DNA of 64,000 bases from JAJZRJ01 sp040757055 (GCA_040757055.1 JBFLXY010000010.1:57408-121407), one strand, 5' to 3'. Numbered from the stretch's first letter, positions 16,996 to 26,100 are shown. Made by a program: numbers and translations. The notes: generated by a model from the letters alone, not told the origin.

Positions 16996-18027
16996 ATGAC
17001 CAAGGGGAAGCGCTCCTGGCTCATTCCCCAAAACCGGCGCGGCTGGCGCAATGCCGCCCTGCGGCTCATCCTTGTCGGAGGGCTGACGATGGTTGGCCTT
17101 TTTGCCATGACCCGCATGCCCGGCACCTCGCACCGCGGCCCCCTGCCGCCGCTGACTCCGGCGGAGCGGGAAATCGCCGCCGGCCTCCGGCGCCATGTGG
17201 CCGCCCTGGCCGGCACCATCGGCGAACGCAATGTCTGGCGGCCGGGCAGCATGGATCAGGCTGCCGCCGCCATCACCTTCCGCCTGCAGGAGCTGGGCTA
17301 CGCTGTCAACCGCCAGGAATTCAGCGCCTACGGAACGCCTGTTGCCAACATCGAGGTGGAACGCCGCGGTACGCGGCGGCCGGAAGAGATTCTGGTGATC
17401 GGCGCCCACTACGACACTGTGCTCAACTCGCCCGGCGCCAACGACAACGGCTCCGGCGTGGCCGCCCTGCTCGAACTGGCCCGCCTGCTGCAGCGGGAGG
17501 TGGTGGGCCGCACCATCCGCCTGGTCGCCTTTGCCAATGAAGAACCGCCTTTCTACTTCACCGGCGAAATGGGCAGCCACCGCTACGCCGCCCGCTGCAA
17601 GGCGAGAAACGAAACAATCGTCGGCATGCTGGCCCTGGAAACCATGGGCTGCTACACCGACATCCCCGCCAGCCAGCGCTATCCCTGGCCCTTCGGCCTT
17701 TTCTACCCGGAGCGCGGCGATTTCATCGCCATGGTCGGCAACCTCCGGTCCCGTTCCCTGGTGCGCCAGGTGATTGCCAGCTTCCGCCAGCACGCACGTT
17801 TTCCGGCGGAGGGCCTCGCCGCGCCGGGATTTTTCTACGGCATTGGCTGGTCGGACCACTGGTCTTTCTGGGAACACGGTTATCCGGCGCTGATGGTCAC
17901 CGACACCGCCTTTTTCCGCTCCCCCGTGTACCACACCACCGAAGACACCCCGGAAAAACTCGACTACGAGCGGCTGGCACGGGTGGTGGCCGGCATCGCC
18001 AGAGTGGTGCCCGACCTCGCCCGCTGA
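16996..18027 (+). CDS. Membrane-anchored M28 family zinc peptidase
   Basis: A 343-residue protein with a basic start and one membrane anchor (about 22-42, LRLILVGGLTMVGLFAM), then an M28 aminopeptidase domain facing the periplasm. Zinc-site residues are visible in IGAHYDTV (His), PGANDNGSGVAALLELAR (bridging Asp), FANEEPPF (catalytic and ligand Glu) and VYHTTEDTPEKL (His). ATG 16996 follows a GGGAGG Shine-Dalgarno by about seven bases. Substrate is unknown; close relatives are annotated aminopeptidase Y-like. A single-gene unit. Confidence 0.88.
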   Translation: MTKGKRSWLIPQNRRGWRNAALRLILVGGLTMVGLFAMTRMPGTSHRGPLPPLTPAEREIAAGLRRHVAALAGTIGERNVWRPGSMDQAAAAITFRLQELGYAVNRQEFSAYGTPVANIEVERRGTRRPEEILVIGAHYDTVLNSPGANDNGSGVAALLELARLLQREVVGRTIRLVAFANEEPPFYFTGEMGSHRYAARCKARNETIVGMLALETMGCYTDIPASQRYPWPFGLFYPERGDFIAMVGNLRSRSLVRQVIASFRQHARFPAEGLAAPGFFYGIGWSDHWSFWEHGYPALMVTDTAFFRSPVYHTTEDTPEKLDYERLARVVAGIARVVPDLAR

Positions 18028-18055
18028 ATTCCGGTCCACTGCCCACTCTTCCGCC

Positions 18056-18084
18056 TTGCCAAAAGCGCCGCCACCCCTTACTGT
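18056..18084 (+). promoter_or_regulatory. Promoter immediately before the DUF2905 gene
   Basis: TTGCCA (18056-18061), a 17-base spacer and TACTGT (18079-18084) are followed by six bases and ATG 18091, with no Shine-Dalgarno. The geometry repeats that before holB and suggests a leaderless mRNA (inference). Confidence 0.4.
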
Positions 18085-18090
18085 AGAGCC

Positions 18091-18291
18091 ATGCAAAAGA
18101 CCCTGATCGCCATCGGCCTGCTCCTCGTGCTCGCCGGCCTGGGCTGGCCCTGGCTCAGCAAGGTGCCCCTGGGCCGGCTGCCTGGCGACCTGGTCATCGA
18201 CCGCCCAGGCCTCAAGGTCTCTGTCCCGATCACCACGATGATCATCGTGAGCCTTCTGCTCTCGCTCCTCTCGTGGCTGTTCCGGAAATAA
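18091..18291 (+). CDS. DUF2905 small membrane protein
   Basis: A 66-residue protein with two membrane spans (about 4-22 and 46-63) and the DUF2905 linker between them (LSKVPLGRLPGDLVIDRPG). The function is not known. It probably starts the small operon with the DUF4177-like gene, the HIT gene and mutS, since the following gaps are 18 and 32 bases and then an overlap. Confidence 0.9.
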   Translation: MQKTLIAIGLLLVLAGLGWPWLSKVPLGRLPGDLVIDRPGLKVSVPITTMIIVSLLLSLLSWLFRK

Positions 18292-18309
18292 CCGCAAAGG
18301 AGCCGAACC

Positions 18310-18540
18310 ATGCCGCGCTTTGAATACGATGTCACCCGCCACCATGCCGATACCTTCCGCGAACTGACCTTTTACTGCTCGGAACAGGGGCAATGCGCCC
18401 TCGATGCCGTGCCCCAGGAGCAGACCGACATCCTGAAGGCCCTGCTCAACCAGCGGGGCTGGGAGGGATGGGAACTGGTGCAGCTCGCTTTTGGCGACAA
18501 CGGCCTCATCGCCTTCTGGAAGCGGGCGATCAGCGGGTAG
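18310..18540 (+). CDS. DUF4177-like small protein
   Basis: A 76-residue soluble protein. The ending LKALLNQRGWEGWELVQLAF, then GLIAFWKR, is the hallmark of DUF4177 and similar small proteins: a strand, the Gly-Trp-Glu-Gly-Trp-Glu-Leu turn and a final strand. Function unknown. An AAAGGAG Shine-Dalgarno precedes ATG 18310. It lies between DUF2905 and the HIT gene in one transcription unit. Confidence 0.75.
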   Translation: MPRFEYDVTRHHADTFRELTFYCSEQGQCALDAVPQEQTDILKALLNQRGWEGWELVQLAFGDNGLIAFWKRAISG

Positions 18541-18572
18541 CCGAACGGACACGGCGGGGAGCGAGCACACCC

Positions 18573-19067
18573 ATGAAAACCCTCTGGGCGCCGTGGCGCA
18601 TGGAATACATCGAAGGCAAAAACGGCAAGGAAGGAGGATGCATCTTCTGCGCCGCGCCCGGCCAGTCCCACGCCAAGGCCGATCTGCTGCTGTACCGTGA
18701 TGCCACTGCCAGCGTGTTCATGAACCGCTACCCTTACGCCAACGGCCATCTGCTGGTGGCGCCGGCCCGCCACGCCGCCGATCTCACCGACCTCACCCCG
18801 GAGGAAGACGGGGCCTGCCTGCGCCTGCTTACGGCCAGCGTCACCATCCTGCGCCGCCATCTTGCGCCGGACGGTTTCAACCTCGGCCTCAACCTCGGCG
18901 CAGTGGCCGGGGCGGGTATTGCCGCCCACCTCCACTGGCACCTCGTGCCGCGCTGGGAGGGCGACCACAACTTCATGGCCGTGCTGGCCGGGGTACGCAC
19001 CATCCCGGAGCATATCGAAGCGACCTTCGACCGGCTGCTGCCGGACTTCCAGGCCCTCACCCCATGA
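18573..19067 (+). CDS. HIT family nucleotide hydrolase/transferase
   Basis: A 164-residue histidine-triad protein. LWAPWRMEYI and CIFC open the protein, FMNRYPYANGHLLVAPARH is the central HIT strand-helix region, and the catalytic triad is HLHWHLVPRW (about 129-133). Members hydrolyse or phosphorolyse dinucleoside polyphosphates such as Ap4A, or AMP conjugates; the CIFC type is Ap4A phosphorylase-like. ATG 18573 gives the family start. Its stop overlaps the mutS ATG in an ATGA arrangement. Confidence 0.9.
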   Translation: MKTLWAPWRMEYIEGKNGKEGGCIFCAAPGQSHAKADLLLYRDATASVFMNRYPYANGHLLVAPARHAADLTDLTPEEDGACLRLLTASVTILRRHLAPDGFNLGLNLGAVAGAGIAAHLHWHLVPRWEGDHNFMAVLAGVRTIPEHIEATFDRLLPDFQALTP

Positions 19068-21703
19068 ACCAGCCGCTCAAAATGACCCCCATGCTCCAGC
19101 AGTATCTGGAGATCAAGGCGCAGCACCAGGACGCCCTGCTCTTCTACCGCATGGGCGACTTCTACGAGATGTTCTTCGACGATGCGGTCACCGCGGCAAA
19201 GACCCTCGGCATCACCCTCACCTCCCGCAGCCACAAGGAGGAGGAGAAGATCCCCATGTGCGGGGTGCCCTGCCACTCGGCCCCCTCCTACCTGGCCAAG
19301 CTCATCAAGGCGGGCTTCCGGGTGGCGATCTGCGAACAGGTGGAAGACCCGAAAGAGGCCAAGGGGCTGGTCAAGCGCGAGGTGGTCCGGGTGGTGACGC
19401 CGGGGCTGGCCACCGAGGAGCAACTCCTCGACGACAAGGAAAACCGCTTTCTCGCCGCCCTCTGCAAGGCTGGTGGGACCTGGGGGGTGAGCCTGCTCGA
19501 TCTCTCCACCGGCGAATTCCTGGTGGGCGAGCAGGAGAGCCTTGCAGCACTCATGGACGAGATCGCCCGCTTCGCCCCATCGGAACTCCTGGTGGAACAG
19601 GAGGGCAATCTGGCCACCAACCAGGAATGGCGCGCCGATCTGGCCGCCCTGCTGCCCGAGGCATGCCTCACCGAACGGCCAGCGGGCACCTTTTATCCCG
19701 CCACCGCCCAGGAGGCGCTGCTGGAACATTTCCGCACCATCAACCTCGCTGGCTTCGGCTGCGACCATCTCGTAGCCGGAACCACCGCTGCCGGCGCCCT
19801 GCTCCTCTATCTGCGGGAAACACAGAAGACCGACCTTTCCCACATCGAGCGGCTCCGCAGCCTGGATCTCGCCCATGTGCTCTTGATCGACGACTCCTCC
19901 CGCCGCAACCTGGAACTGACCCAGACCATCATCGGCGCGAGGCGCGAGGGGTCGCTCCTTGCCACCCTGGACCACACCACTACCCCCATGGGCGCCCGGC
20001 TCTTGAAACAGAACCTGCTCTTCCCGCTCCTGGACGTTGGCCGCATCACCCGCCGGCTCGACGCGGTGGAAACGCTTTTCCGCGATCCCGTCCTCAGGCA
20101 GGAACTGCGCGAGACCCTGGCCCAGATCTACGACCTCGAAAGGCTGAACAGCCGGGTGGTCCTGGGCAGCGCCAATGCCCGCGACCTCACCGCCCTCAAG
20201 GTCTCGATGGCGCAACTGCCGCTCCTCAAGGCACGGCTCGCCGAGACCTCGGGCTTGCTCGCGGAGCTGCACACCAACCTCGACGACCTGGCCGACCTCC
20301 GCGACCTGCTCAGCCGCACCATCCGCGAAGATGCGCCGGTGACCCTGCGGGAAGGCAACCTGATCCGCGAAGGGTACCATGCCGAACTGGATGAACTCAT
20401 CGCCATCCTCCGGGACGGCAAGGCGCTCATCGCCGGACTTGAAGGGGCGGAGCGGGCCAGGAGCGGCATCGCCAACCTCAAGATCGGCTACAACAAGGTC
20501 TTTGGCTACTACCTCGAAGTGAGCCGCGGCCAGCTCGCCAACGTGCCGGACCACTTCATCCGCAAGCAGACCCTGGTCAATGCCGAGCGCTTCATCACCC
20601 CGGAACTCAAGGAGTTCGAACAGAAGGTGACCGGCGCCGAGGAAAAAAGGCTGGAGCTGGAATACCGCCTCTTTGTCGAGATCCGCCACCAGGTGGCGAC
20701 GGCCAGTTCCCGCATCCTCCAGGTGGCCCGCGCGGTGGCGCGGCTCGATCTTTACGCGGCGCTCGCCGAGGTGGCGAGCCGTTACCGCTACACCCGGCCG
20801 CAGGTCAACAACGGCGAGGAGATCGTCATTGTCGAAGGCCGCCACCCGGTGATCGAGCGCAGCCTGCCGCCCGGCAAGTTCGTGCCCAACGACGTGCGCC
20901 TCGACCAGAGCGGCGAGGAGGTGCTCATCATCACCGGCCCCAACATGGCGGGCAAGTCCACGGTGCTGCGGCAGACCGCCCTCATCACCCTGATGGCCCA
21001 GATGGGCAGCTTCGTGCCGGCCAGGGAGGCGACCATCGGCGTGGTGGACCGCATCTTTACGCGGGTCGGCGCCATGGACGATCTCAGACGTGCGCAATCC
21101 ACCTTCATGGTGGAGATGAACGAGACCGCCAACATCTTGAACAACGCCACCGAGAAAAGCCTGGTGGTGCTCGACGAGATCGGCCGGGGTACTTCCACCT
21201 TCGACGGCCTCTCCATTGCCTGGGCCGTGGCCGAGGAGCTGGTGAGCAAGAATGGCAAGGGGGTAAAGACCCTCTTTGCCACCCACTACCACGAACTCAC
21301 CGAGCTGGCCGCCACCTTCCCCCGCATCCGCAACTACCACATCGCGGTGCGGGAATGGAACGACACCATCGTCTTCCTGCACAAGCTGCTGCCCGGCGGA
21401 ACCAACCGCAGTTACGGCATCCAGGTGGCGGCCCTGGCCGGCGTGCCGCAATCGGTGGTTGCCCGCGCCAAAGAATTGTTGCATAATATCGAGCAGGGCG
21501 AGTTCAACAAGGAGGGGCAGCCGCGCATCGCTTCCGGCGGGCGCAAACAGCCAGCGGACCACCCGAGCCAGTTGCTGCTCTTCGGAGCGCCGGCCGACCC
21601 CCTGCGCGAACGGCTGCGGGAAATCGATCCCGATGGGCTCACCCCGCTGGAGGCGCTGCGCCTTCTTTACGAACTGAAAAGTGTCCAGGATGCCGCAGAG
21701 TGA
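19064..21703 (+). CDS. mutS: DNA mismatch recognition ATPase MutS
   Basis: An 879-residue MutS1. The mismatch-binding domain carries MGDFYEMFFDDA near residue 30 (Phe-x-Glu motif), followed by connector, lever and clamp domains. The ATPase has Walker A GPNMAGKS at 625-632, Walker B LVVLDEIGRGTSTFDG and FATHYHEL. The C-terminal helix-turn-helix region (LTPLEALRLLYELK) for dimer/tetramer formation is intact. It starts in the HIT stop codon and overlaps the amidase gene. mutL is not in the window. Confidence 0.98.
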   Translation: MNQPLKMTPMLQQYLEIKAQHQDALLFYRMGDFYEMFFDDAVTAAKTLGITLTSRSHKEEEKIPMCGVPCHSAPSYLAKLIKAGFRVAICEQVEDPKEAKGLVKREVVRVVTPGLATEEQLLDDKENRFLAALCKAGGTWGVSLLDLSTGEFLVGEQESLAALMDEIARFAPSELLVEQEGNLATNQEWRADLAALLPEACLTERPAGTFYPATAQEALLEHFRTINLAGFGCDHLVAGTTAAGALLLYLRETQKTDLSHIERLRSLDLAHVLLIDDSSRRNLELTQTIIGARREGSLLATLDHTTTPMGARLLKQNLLFPLLDVGRITRRLDAVETLFRDPVLRQELRETLAQIYDLERLNSRVVLGSANARDLTALKVSMAQLPLLKARLAETSGLLAELHTNLDDLADLRDLLSRTIREDAPVTLREGNLIREGYHAELDELIAILRDGKALIAGLEGAERARSGIANLKIGYNKVFGYYLEVSRGQLANVPDHFIRKQTLVNAERFITPELKEFEQKVTGAEEKRLELEYRLFVEIRHQVATASSRILQVARAVARLDLYAALAEVASRYRYTRPQVNNGEEIVIVEGRHPVIERSLPPGKFVPNDVRLDQSGEEVLIITGPNMAGKSTVLRQTALITLMAQMGSFVPAREATIGVVDRIFTRVGAMDDLRRAQSTFMVEMNETANILNNATEKSLVVLDEIGRGTSTFDGLSIAWAVAEELVSKNGKGVKTLFATHYHELTELAATFPRIRNYHIAVREWNDTIVFLHKLLPGGTNRSYGIQVAALAGVPQSVVARAKELLHNIEQGEFNKEGQPRIASGGRKQPADHPSQLLLFGAPADPLRERLREIDPDGLTPLEALRLLYELKSVQDAAE

Positions 21704-23489
21704 CCTGAAACAGCACGGCCCCTCCGGGAGGCCGCCCCACCTCAGCCAAGGCTGGCTCTGGCCGTTGGCGCTACTCTCCCTGGCCTGGCTGTTCTTCCTC
21801 GCCGCACCGGCCACGGCGGCCCCTTCGCCGGAGAAACGCTACAACGACGCCAAGGCGTATTACCAGAAGCTGCTCAGCACCAAGGAAGGAAAAAACCGCC
21901 AGAACTGGCTCAACGGCGCGAAGTCCTTCCGCTCCCTGTACCAGAAAAATCCGGATCATGCGGTGGCGCCCAAGAGCCTCTTCATGCTGGGCACCATCTA
22001 CGCCGCCCTCCACGAGCGGAGCAGCAAGGCCGACGACCTCAGCGAGGCCATCAGCTATTTCGAGGATCTGGCCACCCTCTATCCGGGGCATACCCTGGCG
22101 GACGATTCCCTCTACCTGGCCGGCAACCTCTACCTGAACCGGAAAAGCGATCCGCAGAAGGCGGCCCGCACCTTTGCCAAGATCGTGGTTCTCTACCCGG
22201 CCGGCGACATGACCAGCGGGGCCGCCGAACAGCTCCACAGGCTCAAGGGGCTCGACTACGTCAGCTCACTGGCCAGCAAGGCGAACGAGCGGGCGGCAGC
22301 CAGTCAGCCGCCATCCGGTGAGCAGTGCCAGAAGGCGGAGGTGCTGCCGATCCGCCACTGGTCCAACAAGAATTACACCAGGGTGGTGATCGAGACCACA
22401 ACACCCGTCACCTTCCGCCACCAGGTGCTGGAAAAGAACGGCGACCGTCCCCGCCGGCTTTACATCGACCTGGTCAACTGCCGCATCAGCCCGCAGGTCC
22501 AGCAGACGCTGCCCATCGACGACGGCCTGCTCAAGCAGGTGCGCAACGCCCAGTTCACGCCGGACACGGTGCGGGTGGTCTTCGACACCCAGGCGGACAT
22601 CTCGGACTACAAGGTCTTCAGCCTGGACGACCCATTCCGCATCGTGGTCGATGTGCGGAGCAACGAGGCCAGCGCGGCCGCCAGCAGCGCCAAGTCCAAA
22701 GAGGCCGCCAGGGAAAGCCAGGAAACCAAGGGCAAGGGGAAAGAGGCCAAACCCGGCGCCCTCCCGACCCTGGCCCAGCAACTCGGGCTTGGGGTCAAAA
22801 GGGTGGTGATCGATCCCGGCCACGGCGGCAAGGATCCCGGCGCTGTCAGCCCCAGCGGCGTCAAGGAAAAGGACGTTACCCTGGCGGTGGGCAAGAGGCT
22901 CGCCCAGGAACTGCGGAGCCGCGGCTACGAAGTGATCCTCACCCGCGACCGCGACATCTTCATCCCGCTGGAGGAGCGCACCGCCATCGCCAACAGCAAG
23001 GAGGCCGACCTCTTCCTTTCCATTCACGTCAATGCCGCACCCAACCATGCCGCCAAGGGCATCGAGACCTATGTCCTCGACCTGGCCACCAACAAGGAGG
23101 CGATGCGGGTCGCGGCCCTGGAAAACGCCTCCTCGACCAAAAACATCAGCGACCTCCAGGCCATCCTCCTCGACCTCATGCACAACAGCAAGCTGAACGA
23201 ATCGGTAAAACTGGCCGAACTGGTGCAGACTGCCATGGTGGAGGGGGTGAACCGGGATTACGGTCAGGTAAACAACCTCGGGGTCAAGAAGGCGCCCTTC
23301 ATCGTGCTGGTGGGCGCCCAGATGCCCGCCATCCTCACGGAAATAGCCTTCAGCAGCAATCCCCAGGAGGAGGAGCGGCTGCGCGACGAACGCTACCTCA
23401 GTCTCGTGGCCCAACAGATCGCCGGCGGCGTGGCCGAGTACACAAACAGCCTCAACCTCGCCAGCTCCCGCCATTCCAGCGACAAGTAA
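21690..23489 (+). CDS. N-acetylmuramoyl-L-alanine amidase (AmiC-like, TPR-AMIN-Amidase_3)
   Basis: A 599-residue exported cell-wall amidase. A signal/anchor segment (about 21-42, WPLALLSLAWLFFLAAP) precedes a helical TPR-like region (45-205), an AMIN domain (about 225-330, WSNKNYTRVVIET to DPFRIVVDVRS), a charged linker and the zinc amidase (about 375-585). Zinc ligands are His in IDPGHGGKDPGA, Glu in GVKEKDVTL and His in LFLSIHVNAA; the catalytic Glu is in ILTEIAFSSN. It cuts the amide bond between MurNAc and L-Ala during septum splitting. ATG 21690 lies inside mutS; GTG 21681 is an alternative. Confidence 0.93.
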   Translation: MPQSDLKQHGPSGRPPHLSQGWLWPLALLSLAWLFFLAAPATAAPSPEKRYNDAKAYYQKLLSTKEGKNRQNWLNGAKSFRSLYQKNPDHAVAPKSLFMLGTIYAALHERSSKADDLSEAISYFEDLATLYPGHTLADDSLYLAGNLYLNRKSDPQKAARTFAKIVVLYPAGDMTSGAAEQLHRLKGLDYVSSLASKANERAAASQPPSGEQCQKAEVLPIRHWSNKNYTRVVIETTTPVTFRHQVLEKNGDRPRRLYIDLVNCRISPQVQQTLPIDDGLLKQVRNAQFTPDTVRVVFDTQADISDYKVFSLDDPFRIVVDVRSNEASAAASSAKSKEAARESQETKGKGKEAKPGALPTLAQQLGLGVKRVVIDPGHGGKDPGAVSPSGVKEKDVTLAVGKRLAQELRSRGYEVILTRDRDIFIPLEERTAIANSKEADLFLSIHVNAAPNHAAKGIETYVLDLATNKEAMRVAALENASSTKNISDLQAILLDLMHNSKLNESVKLAELVQTAMVEGVNRDYGQVNNLGVKKAPFIVLVGAQMPAILTEIAFSSNPQEEERLRDERYLSLVAQQIAGGVAEYTNSLNLASSRHSSDK

Positions 23490-23496
23490 CCCCCCA

Positions 23497-23524
23497 AGCC
23501 CGGTGGCCGAGGTGCCACAGGGCT
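23497..23524. terminator. Hairpin between convergent genes
   Basis: AGCCC/GGGCT and TGGC/GCCA pair around a six-base loop, with a GG/CA internal loop. It lies between the convergent amidase and barrel-protein stops. There is no T-run, so termination is uncertain. Confidence 0.35.
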
Positions 23525-23552
23525 CCATCCCCCCTCTCTGCCGTATGTTCTG

Positions 23553-24854
23553 CTAAAAAGATGCGCTCACGCCGACAAAAAACACGTTCTGCGAATAGTC
23601 GCTGCTTTCCAGATTGGAATCGCTGTCGATGTATTGATACTCGGCCTTGGCGTCGTAGCGCCCCAGGAACCTGCGGCTGACCAGGAACCCCAGCGTCTGC
23701 TTGATATCGTCCCGCTCCGCGCCGATGGAGGGCGTGACGTGGCGGTATTCCCTGTCCTGGTATTTGAACGACAGCCGCGCCCTGGTTTCGTACCAGGCCG
23801 GTACCTGCACCGCCGCCACCAAGGTCTGGCCCCAGTAGTCATACTCTGCTGTTGCGGCATTCTCCCCTTCCAGCCGGTAGCCAAGCTGGAGATAGCCGCG
23901 GTTCTCCATGAAGAAGGCAAAGAGGTCGCCGCCCACTGCCTGATTGACCGCATCGCGGCCATTGTCGGCGGTCTTGCGGAAATCCTTGTCCTCCAGGGTG
24001 TAGCTCACCGTGGCGTAGAGATCATGGGGCAGGGAGAAGCCAACATTGGGCGTGAGGCGGTGGCTCTGCAAAAAGCCCTCGCGACCGAGGAACATGTAGC
24101 TGTACGCATAGGCGAGCCCGGCCTCCCACCCCTCGAAGTCGCGGCTGCCAGAAAGCCCCAGGGTGTGGGTCTGGAGATCGAACTGGGAATAGTCGTCATA
24201 GAGGCTCTGATAGAAGCCATAGGAAAGTTCCGCCTGATATGGCTTCGGCACCGCGAGCCGGTAGCCGCCTTCCAGTTCCAGCACCGTGGCGAAATCGGAT
24301 TGGTCCGTGGCCAGATCCTGCTCCTCCACGGTGAGGTTGTCGTCATACTCGAAGCCGAGGCCCAGGCGCACATGCCACGACGTGGCGGCCTTTTCGCCGC
24401 GCTGCTGTCCGAGGGTGTCGAGCAGGGCGCGGGCGTTCTTGCCGGCATCGGAGGCCGGGTCCATGGCCACTGCCTGCCGGAGTTCCTTGACCGCCTCCTG
24501 GCGCTTGCCGAGCTTGTGTTGGGCCAGGCCGATCTGGTAGGTGGCGAGTTGGGCAAACTCGCGGTCATGGCGCATGGCCGCCTGGAACGAGGGAATGGAG
24601 CCGGCGTAATCGCCCTGCGCCTGCCTGGTGAGACCAGCAAAGAAATGGGCTGCCCCGTTCTGCGGCTCCTGGCGGGTAACCCGCTCCAACAGCCGTGCCG
24701 CTTCAGGGTAAGCACCCTGGCGGTAGAAACCGATCGCCTGCTCCAATTCACTGGCCGCTGGTGCCGCCACGGCAATCCCCGCCCACATCATCACGGCCAG
24801 CGAGAATGCCAGCCCGTATCCTCTTTTCCGCCATGCCATCATATTCGTTCCCAT
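23553..24854 (-). CDS. TPR-containing outer-membrane beta-barrel protein
   Basis: A 433-residue exported protein with a signal peptide (about 1-31, ending GIAVAAPAA). TPR-like repeats cover about 35-140 (AIGFYRQGAYPEAARLL, HFFAGLTRQAQGDYAGSI, IGLAQHKLGKRQEAVKEL). From 150 to the end there are alternating amphipathic strands rich in Tyr and Gly, finishing in VFFVGVSASF with the terminal Phe typical of barrels folded by Bam. The layout resembles the Slam/DUF560 group of outer-membrane proteins, but identity is not established. AAGGA precedes ATG 24854. It lies downstream of the Thr-rich secreted protein across a hairpin at 24883-24915. Confidence 0.72.
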   Translation of the reverse strand: MGTNMMAWRKRGYGLAFSLAVMMWAGIAVAAPAASELEQAIGFYRQGAYPEAARLLERVTRQEPQNGAAHFFAGLTRQAQGDYAGSIPSFQAAMRHDREFAQLATYQIGLAQHKLGKRQEAVKELRQAVAMDPASDAGKNARALLDTLGQQRGEKAATSWHVRLGLGFEYDDNLTVEEQDLATDQSDFATVLELEGGYRLAVPKPYQAELSYGFYQSLYDDYSQFDLQTHTLGLSGSRDFEGWEAGLAYAYSYMFLGREGFLQSHRLTPNVGFSLPHDLYATVSYTLEDKDFRKTADNGRDAVNQAVGGDLFAFFMENRGYLQLGYRLEGENAATAEYDYWGQTLVAAVQVPAWYETRARLSFKYQDREYRHVTPSIGAERDDIKQTLGFLVSRRFLGRYDAKAEYQYIDSDSNLESSDYSQNVFFVGVSASF

Positions 24855-24882
24855 TCGTTCCTTCTTCCGTTGCCCTCAAAAG

Positions 24883-24915
24883 AACAGGGCTCCCGCTTCG
24901 CGCAGGAACCCCGTT
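24883..24915 (-). terminator. Terminator/attenuator between the Thr-rich gene and the barrel gene
   Basis: On the minus strand AACGGGGTTCCTGC pairs fully with GCGGGAGCCCTGTT if G-U pairs are allowed (14 bp, five-base loop), followed by CTTTTGA. It lies 25 bases after the Thr-rich gene stop and 29 bases before the barrel start, so it may set the ratio of the two messages. Confidence 0.6.
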
Positions 24916-24939
24916 GTTTTCCACGTATTACGCCAGGTC

Positions 24940-26031
24940 TTAGCCGTTGTTCCTTCTGGCCCTGGCGTTGGCGCGCTGATTCTCCTTGGTCACCTCTTTG
25001 GCCACTTCCTTGGCCGCCTGCTTGGCCACGTCCTTGGCGGCTTCCTGGGCCGAGTTGCGGGCCAGTTGCTTCGCCTCTGCCTTGGCCAGTTCCTTGGCCG
25101 CCTCACGGGCCAGCCCCTTGGCGGTCTCGGCAGCGGCGACCTTGGCCATCAGCCGCGCCTCGTTCTTCACCTCCTCCCTGGCTGCGGCGCGGCTGGCATC
25201 ACGGACGCCGTTCTTTGCCTCGCTGCGCAGGGTCTCACGGTTCACCCGCTCCACCTTGGCCAGGAACTTCTCCTTTTCCCGCTCCGCCTTCTGCTGGAAC
25301 TTCTCATTGCCGGTGCGATCGTAGAGGGCCAGGAACTTGGCCTCCTGCTCCAGGGCCTTGGTCAGGGCATTGATCTGCTGCCTGCCATACTGTTCAGTGA
25401 CGATCTTCTCCAGCAGGTCCATGTCGTAGTTGATCACAAGGCCCTGCTGCACGGCGTTATTAAGGGAGCGGTTCAGGGCAAGGACCTGCTCATCGGAGAG
25501 GTTTGCCACAAAGGAAGCGACACGCGCCGCATCAATCGCCGGCATGGTGGGATCACCCGAGGAGGGTGGCGTGTCTGCGGCAACCGGCGTTTCGGAGGGT
25601 CCAGTTTCCGTTACTGTATCTTGTTGAGAGGCTTGCCCCTCACCGCTCGCGGTAGTGGTGGTGCCGGTGGTATCGGCAACCGTCGTCGTGGTGGTCGTCG
25701 CCGTGTCGCCGGTGGTGCCTGCGGTCGTATCGACAGGCGCGGCGGCATCGTCTTCCGTGGTGGCCGGCTTGGTCAACTCCCCCATCAGGGTGGCGATCAG
25801 GCGGTCCCGGCCGGCGAACTTGTTGCCCGTGGTCGTGGTGGTCGTTGTCGTGGTCGTGCTGGTGGCAGTCGTCCCGGTGGTGTCGGTGGCCGCAACCACG
25901 GTGGTGTCGGTGGTGGTCGTGACGGCCACCGGCTCGGTTGCCGGCTCTGTCGCTGCATCCTCAGCCAGGGCCGCGCTATTGAGCCACAGCATCGCGGCAA
26001 AGATCGCAGTGACAGACAAAAGTTTTTTCAT
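24940..26031 (-). CDS. Secreted Thr-rich protein with Lys/Ala/Glu-rich helical tail, unknown function
   Basis: A 363-residue protein with no recognised family. Residues 1-23 are a signal peptide (MKKLLSVTAIFAAMLWLNSA, cleavage near ALA). Residues 25-160 are low-complexity, dominated by Thr, with runs of up to ten Thr (59-68) interrupted by a short ordered-looking stretch (GNKFAGRDRLIATLMGELTK). Residues 162-235 look folded (DAARVASFVANLSDEQVLALN). Residues 235-350 form long amphipathic helices in an AK-x2-AK rhythm resembling LEA- or apolipoprotein-like repeats; the end is very basic (ARARRNNG). ATG 26031 is chosen for the signal peptide. A sigma-54 promoter lies 70-87 bases upstream. Confidence 0.7.
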   Translation of the reverse strand: MKKLLSVTAIFAAMLWLNSAALAEDAATEPATEPVAVTTTTDTTVVAATDTTGTTATSTTTTTTTTTTGNKFAGRDRLIATLMGELTKPATTEDDAAAPVDTTAGTTGDTATTTTTTVADTTGTTTTASGEGQASQQDTVTETGPSETPVAADTPPSSGDPTMPAIDAARVASFVANLSDEQVLALNRSLNNAVQQGLVINYDMDLLEKIVTEQYGRQQINALTKALEQEAKFLALYDRTGNEKFQQKAEREKEKFLAKVERVNRETLRSEAKNGVRDASRAAAREEVKNEARLMAKVAAAETAKGLAREAAKELAKAEAKQLARNSAQEAAKDVAKQAAKEVAKEVTKENQRANARARRNNG

Positions 26032-26100
26032 GACTCTCCTCCCTTTCGATAATGGGCCACCATCACGGTGGCAAGGTAACGCATTCGGACACCTTGGCAT

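Noticed and set aside
18734..21814. 1026-residue open frame on the minus strand
   Set aside because: Antisense shadow of the HIT gene and mutS.
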